Made by a program: the position numbers and the translations under genes | Source of the DNA: Allacma fusca | Lineage: Eukaryota; Arthropoda; Collembola; Symphypleona; Sminthuridae | Length of the DNA: 64,000 nt | Direction of reading: 5' to 3' | NCBI GenBank assembly: GCA_947179485.1 | Contig: OX359246.1 | Span: forward strand, 558,001-622,000 | Notes under the pieces: generated by a model | The model's database searches: none | What the model was told of the DNA's origin: nothing | The model's input: only the letters and a program-made list of their open reading frames with translations | In this document: piece after piece, positions 59,788-64,000 of the stretch | Numbering within the stretch: the first letter of the stretch is position 1 | How the letters are laid out: each line of letters starts with the position of its first letter

Positions 59788-61172
59788 AGCGTACGCACTG
59801 TCAGTAAACAAATGATAGCTCTTGTCTGTCCTTAATTTTTGAAATTTGCGGAACTGAAAGCTTCCAACGCGAAACAACACGACGAGAGAAAAAATCATGG
59901 TCCATGCAAAATAAACTGGCACCAACTTTATCTGTAGACGCAAATAACGCAACACCGTGGAATCATTTTCGCATACATCCATTTGCGCTCCATTGCTACT
60001 CCATTTGCAAGTTAAAGGGGGGCAAATTACAAAGACTATTTCTAAGGTGATTAAATTTTTTAATTACCATTTCTTCGCTGTGGTCGTCAAATGACTCGGG
60101 GTCGTTCGGAAAAACAGGGTGGAGCAATTCTGCAGCGACGAAGAAATAAGCGCCGTTCGCAATAATGAAGAAACATCTGGTCAGTGCGGCGAGAATACTT
60201 TTGAGGTGAGCCAATTCAAATAACGTGCTAACCACAACTCCAATAATTATGTAACAAAGATGTGTGTGTATCTGTAGAAAAAAAACAAATTTATATAGCT
60301 AAATATTTTATTATACCGACCGATTATATAAATTACTAAGGAACTTACCGATACGTCGAATTCTGAACGTTCCAAGTGAAAATAAAAGAGAATTCCGAGG
60401 GATGCAAAGGAAATGGCGAAAATCAAGTACTCAGTTCCTTCTGGAATTTTCCAATTCTGAATTCTCAAAAGGATTAACACAAAAACCAACTCAAAGGGGG
60501 CGAACATAGAGAGATGATGTAAATTGCTTGTGGCCCATTCCAGGTCTTCGAAACAAAGTTCAACTGCCAAGAATTGAAATAATAACGCAACAAAAATTCA
60601 ACACTCCAAAATTTGTAAGTTTATTTATTCCAAATACATTAAATACATCAAAAGGGTATTCAACCATATTTATTTTGGGGTAAATGGCTATATGTATGAA
60701 AATTTTCCCGCTCACCAAATATGCCTATTAACGGGAAGAGGATCAATGCATACAAGACGATGGGTTTCCGGGTTTTACTCACAAACACCAATGTATTTTT
60801 GAAAGATCCAGGTCGGACTAATAATGATTTGTAATACCTACAAGAGATATATACATTTATAATTTTATTCATTTCCAAACTAAAACTAACCATAAAATTC
60901 ATACGAAAGACTGTACATCAGGATACATAATTAAATATATATATACATTATTTATAATTATATATATAGTACTGTTATGCATTCCGAACAAATACAATGT
61001 AAGTCAACCAAATGGCACCCACGAAACAAAGGGTTCCTGGAACACTGTGTCTAACAAATCCTTTGCTCACAAATAGCGGGTTTTCAAAATTTGTCAAATT
61101 ACCAACGGGCAGAAAATTAAAACCGTGAAGCAATTTTTTGTACATTTTAAAGTAAAAACAAATTGAGTTCAA
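59788..61172 (-). CDS. TMEM45 (DUF716)-family membrane protein, interrupted in its last exon
   Basis: Clear exons are 60716-60837, 60349-60563 (ending at a GTAAGT donor) and 60068-60271. A first exon within about 61030-61172 contains KGFVRHSVPGTLCFVGAIW, like the TMEM45 N-terminus, but its donor and start codon are uncertain (ATG at 61172 or 61145). The last exon runs from about 60005 or lower down to 59788; its acceptor could not be phased with confidence. Family marks are GILFYFHLE followed by IHTHLCYIIIGVV (the HxH-type pair) and a late LFELAHLKSILAALTRC helix with ELLHP. The product should be a multi-pass membrane protein of unknown biochemical role. The coding part of the last exon is split by the LTR element: in its present state the frame reads ten codons into the LTR (to 59755) and stops, replacing the native 14-residue tail. 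Confidence 0.8.
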
Positions 61173-62825
61173 ACTTTATGATCTAGTTATTTTTCGGCCA
61201 CAACATAAAAGAGTGCTATGACTAATGCCAAAGCAGCATACGAGTTATCGTTTTTTATCTGACCCAGCACATTCATTATTTATAAATACGAAAAGTTGTC
61301 AATTCCTACAGTCGAGACCCTTTGTTTTGCAATTGGCAGAAAATGTCCATGGTATTGCGGAAAACAGAGTTCACTATCTCTCTATATACAGAGTACTCTG
61401 TAAATACAAGACGCTCATTTAAATGTATTTAATTTCAATTTTTTCTTTTTGAAAGCAACACGAATTTTATGAGCGATAGTAACAATAAAGATAATTTCAT
61501 TAAACATTTTTAGCTCATTAATGTAATATAAGATACTATAAAATTATGATCATCGATTGCAGGCTTTTATAAATGAGATACCATGGTGACAGTTTTATTT
61601 TTTCCTCATAATAGGCTGCTTCTCGAATCCTTAAATATTCTCAGTTTCAGTGCTACTCTTATAGCAAGTGCGTACTTTATTTAGGTTTGCTATCTTTCGA
61701 TTGCGAGTTTCGGTTACGCTATAAAAATTCCAAGTACATATGACAATGATTGAAGACAAAAATCAGTTCGTGCCACGTCATTATTTCTAAGTACTGAAAG
61801 AAGCAAAATTACTGAAAAGTAAATATAATAAATTCGATAATTTTCGATTGTCTTTTGCAACTCATTATTCAATAAGCTCTACAAGTTGCATTTCACATTG
61901 TTGCTAATATTTTTTGGGTGTATAGTATGTATTAACATGGAATCTCGTGTCATTGAGAAATAGGAAAGTATACTTTGTGAGAGACTTATAATTTGGGAGA
62001 TTAGCTCTAAATTCGCTTTCGTAACAAGAAACTTCCACACGGATGCAAACAAAACAGCAAACAATCATGAAAAAGCGCATTCTGAATTTGATTTGTTGCT
62101 TTCATCTTTAGCATGTGAGAGGAAATTTATGGCATGAACAATCATGAAAACCATTAAAGTTAAACTTCAAAATATATTTAGCCAAGCTATCCAAATTTTA
62201 TTGTCGAAATGCGCAGACTATTTTACCTACCATGTGTATACGATTTATCCAGTTTCGAAAAGCTGCAGTTGCGTTTTTTTCAATTTCTTTTATGATTTCA
62301 ATTTTTTATAACGCGACTAAACTCTTATTGCATACTTTGTTGCTATGATGATATGTGGGATAGGATACAAATTTGCAGGAGCTGTGACGGGTAAAAACGT
62401 CTCATGTTTATGGAGGGGGAATGTCCCAAAAATGTAAATATAAATTTTAGTATACTAATTGAAATTTTTTATCAGGTCTTAGTTCAATGTGAGTTTCCAA
62501 CAGTTTGGAGGCAGAATTTTTTAATATATTTAAAATCCGCAAGGTGAGGTATGGTGGAATTATTCATGAAAATGAGTGATTGGCATGAGGGAATAAAATG
62601 CAGATTTTATGAGATGAGGAGGCACTATATGCGGGATTACTGGTTGAATATCGACAAAATGCGAGGCACATATTTAAAGGCGAGAATGAAAGAAAATCTT
62701 TCCAGTTTTCAGAAAACTTGCAAAAAATCAAAAAATCATTTTCAAAAGCACTTCATTGTTTATCTACATCGCCAAATCCCATTGCACTGTTAAATCTGAT
62801 TACTTCTTAAATTCTTTGATAGATG
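61173..62825. other. No recognisable gene
   Basis: AT-rich DNA upstream of the TMEM45 gene. An 80-codon frame at 62551-62793 is Lys/Met-rich and not recognised; I do not call it a gene. Confidence 0.4.
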
Positions 62826-63780
62826 GTTGACAGAGCTACTTTCAGGTAGCACAAAAATCAAGACCCGCACCAGAAATATCAGGATAATTTTTTTCGTCGA
62901 CCCGAACTTCGCCCGCAGGATCCGAGTTAATATCCGGACCTGTCAGGTATTTTTGGATCAGATAATACTTGGCTACCCGCACCTAAAAAAATACCTGAGA
63001 TTCAAAACAAACCCGACCCGAACTTGAACCCAAACCTGAGCCCGACTTTCACGTATTTTGTCATAGCAAACTTATAATCATAAGTTCTATCCTAATACTT
63101 TATCAAAGTAAATATCACTTACTCACAAATGAAGTTAAGTCACAAATCCGTATTGATTTTAAGCGATAATCATCACAAAAAGAATGAAAACAGCCCATTT
63201 AAGCTTCCCCAAGCATTTTCTGAGCGATTGCTTCAGCACGTGACAGCAGATAATCATCACGTTTTCAAATTGTAAACAAGCCTTATAAGGCATAAGTAAT
63301 TATACAAGAAATATAGTCCAATATGATGATGTCTGATACAACTTAAAGGTTATATCATCAAATTAATTTGCGAAATTTGGTTATTTGTTAACTTAATTGA
63401 CATGGCAGCTCGCATGCATCACTAACTACCAGGTGTCCTTCAGCCATGTGAAGCTACATTAACGTTCAGCTCAGCTTGAGAGTTTTATTCACGTGAACTC
63501 AACGTTAAATTATTGCGGTAAAACAATACATACTTGCTAAATACCTGAAATTGCAAGTTCGGGTTCAGGTATTTTGAATTCGTCGAACCGAACTTGTACT
63601 TGACATTGAGCTCAGGTATATTTTTTAAACCCGAACTTGATCGTTACCCGACCTGTACTTTCAGGTGCGGATACTTGATCTAACCGCACTTGACCCGAAT
63701 CTCAGGTAATTTTTTTTGTAGCTGACCCGAACCCGACCCGACGGGATTTTTCAGGTACTACCTGATACCTGGAAGCATCT
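62826..63780. repeat. Candidate word-repeat element (word CCCGAACTTGACCCG / CAGGTA)
   Basis: Both flanks of this stretch (62840-63060 and 63530-63770) are full of GACCCGAAC, CAGGTAC and ACCTGAA words in both orientations, with ordinary DNA between, the same layout as the hAT-like elements elsewhere. CTTTCAGGTAG at the left roughly mirrors CTACCTGATACC at the right. I could not define matching termini or an 8-bp duplication. Confidence 0.5.
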
Positions 63781-63849
63781 ACGGATGTTTTTTTGTATGG
63801 AATTTTTGAAATATGACGTCTACAGGTAATGCAGTCACAACATACGAAA

Positions 63850-64000
63850 TTACTTCCTTTCATCTTTCTCACAGTGCCACTTTACTTGACTGAATTCCTC
63901 CCAATCTGATGTTTCCCAAAACATTCTCCCAGTCCTCAAAGTAGGAACGTGTTGAGATGGTGGAAAGCCAATAATATCTCCCACAAAACAGCGCCACAAG
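63850..64000 (-). CDS. Possible terminal exon running off the window
   Basis: The minus strand is open from the window edge to a TAA at 63850-63852, giving about 49 residues with coding-like content (FVGDIIGFPPSQHVP... and a Trp-rich end). The family is not recognised and the rest lies outside the window. Confidence 0.25.
   Translation of the reverse strand, partial: LWRCFVGDIIGFPPSQHVPTLRTGRMFWETSDWEEFSQVKWHCEKDERK

Noticed and set aside
1-64000. tRNA, rRNA or other structured RNA genes
   Set aside because: None could be recognised by eye; no cloverleaf with A and B boxes was convincing.

Overview
The window looks like AT-rich nuclear DNA from a small-genome invertebrate, most likely an arthropod. 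The evidence is split genes with short GT-AG introns, a tandem array of MFSD8-like transporters, a TMEM45 gene, a Ty3/Gypsy-type element and many short inverted-repeat transposons. A springtail or similar microbe-feeding arthropod would fit, but that is inference; no marker gene fixes the taxon.

Layout. Positions 1-24,000 hold almost no recognisable host gene. They carry a possible virus-like ORF (16-711), an LTR (about 3307-3885), a long array built on the word GGGACGGGGACAG (3886-8265) and a series of non-autonomous hAT-like elements, several nested in one another. From 24.5 to 28.7 kb a predicted small two-exon membrane protein (minus strand) stands head to head with a three-exon gene (plus strand) encoding a 625-residue fusion of an N-acetylhexosamine/MurNAc kinase-like domain with a MurQ-type MurNAc-6-phosphate etherase. 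That is bacterial peptidoglycan-recycling chemistry inside a spliced eukaryotic gene. From 29.3 to 51.9 kb lie four minus-strand MFSD8-like major-facilitator genes (A 498, B 501, C 479 and D 501 residues). Exon lengths and phases match across all four, and B and D come from a recent duplication of about 5 kb. From 52.9 to 54.7 kb an inverted-repeat element carries a broken gene of a DUF4806-type arthropod family. From 55.9 to 61.2 kb a TMEM45 (DUF716) gene is split in its last coding exon by a very young gag-only LTR element with matching 447-bp LTRs and an AGCG target duplication. The last 3 kb holds a word-repeat region and a possible terminal exon running off the edge.

The most distinctive signals are four. 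(1) The intron-bearing kinase-MurQ fusion. (2) At least eleven hAT-like elements with 8-bp target duplications, each built largely from one short 'word' repeated in both orientations and nested up to three deep. (3) The paralogue pair B/D, which gives natural empty sites for dating insertions. (4) The fresh LTR insertion into a host coding exon. All gene models were built by eye from splice signals and family resemblance; no transcript or database evidence was available.
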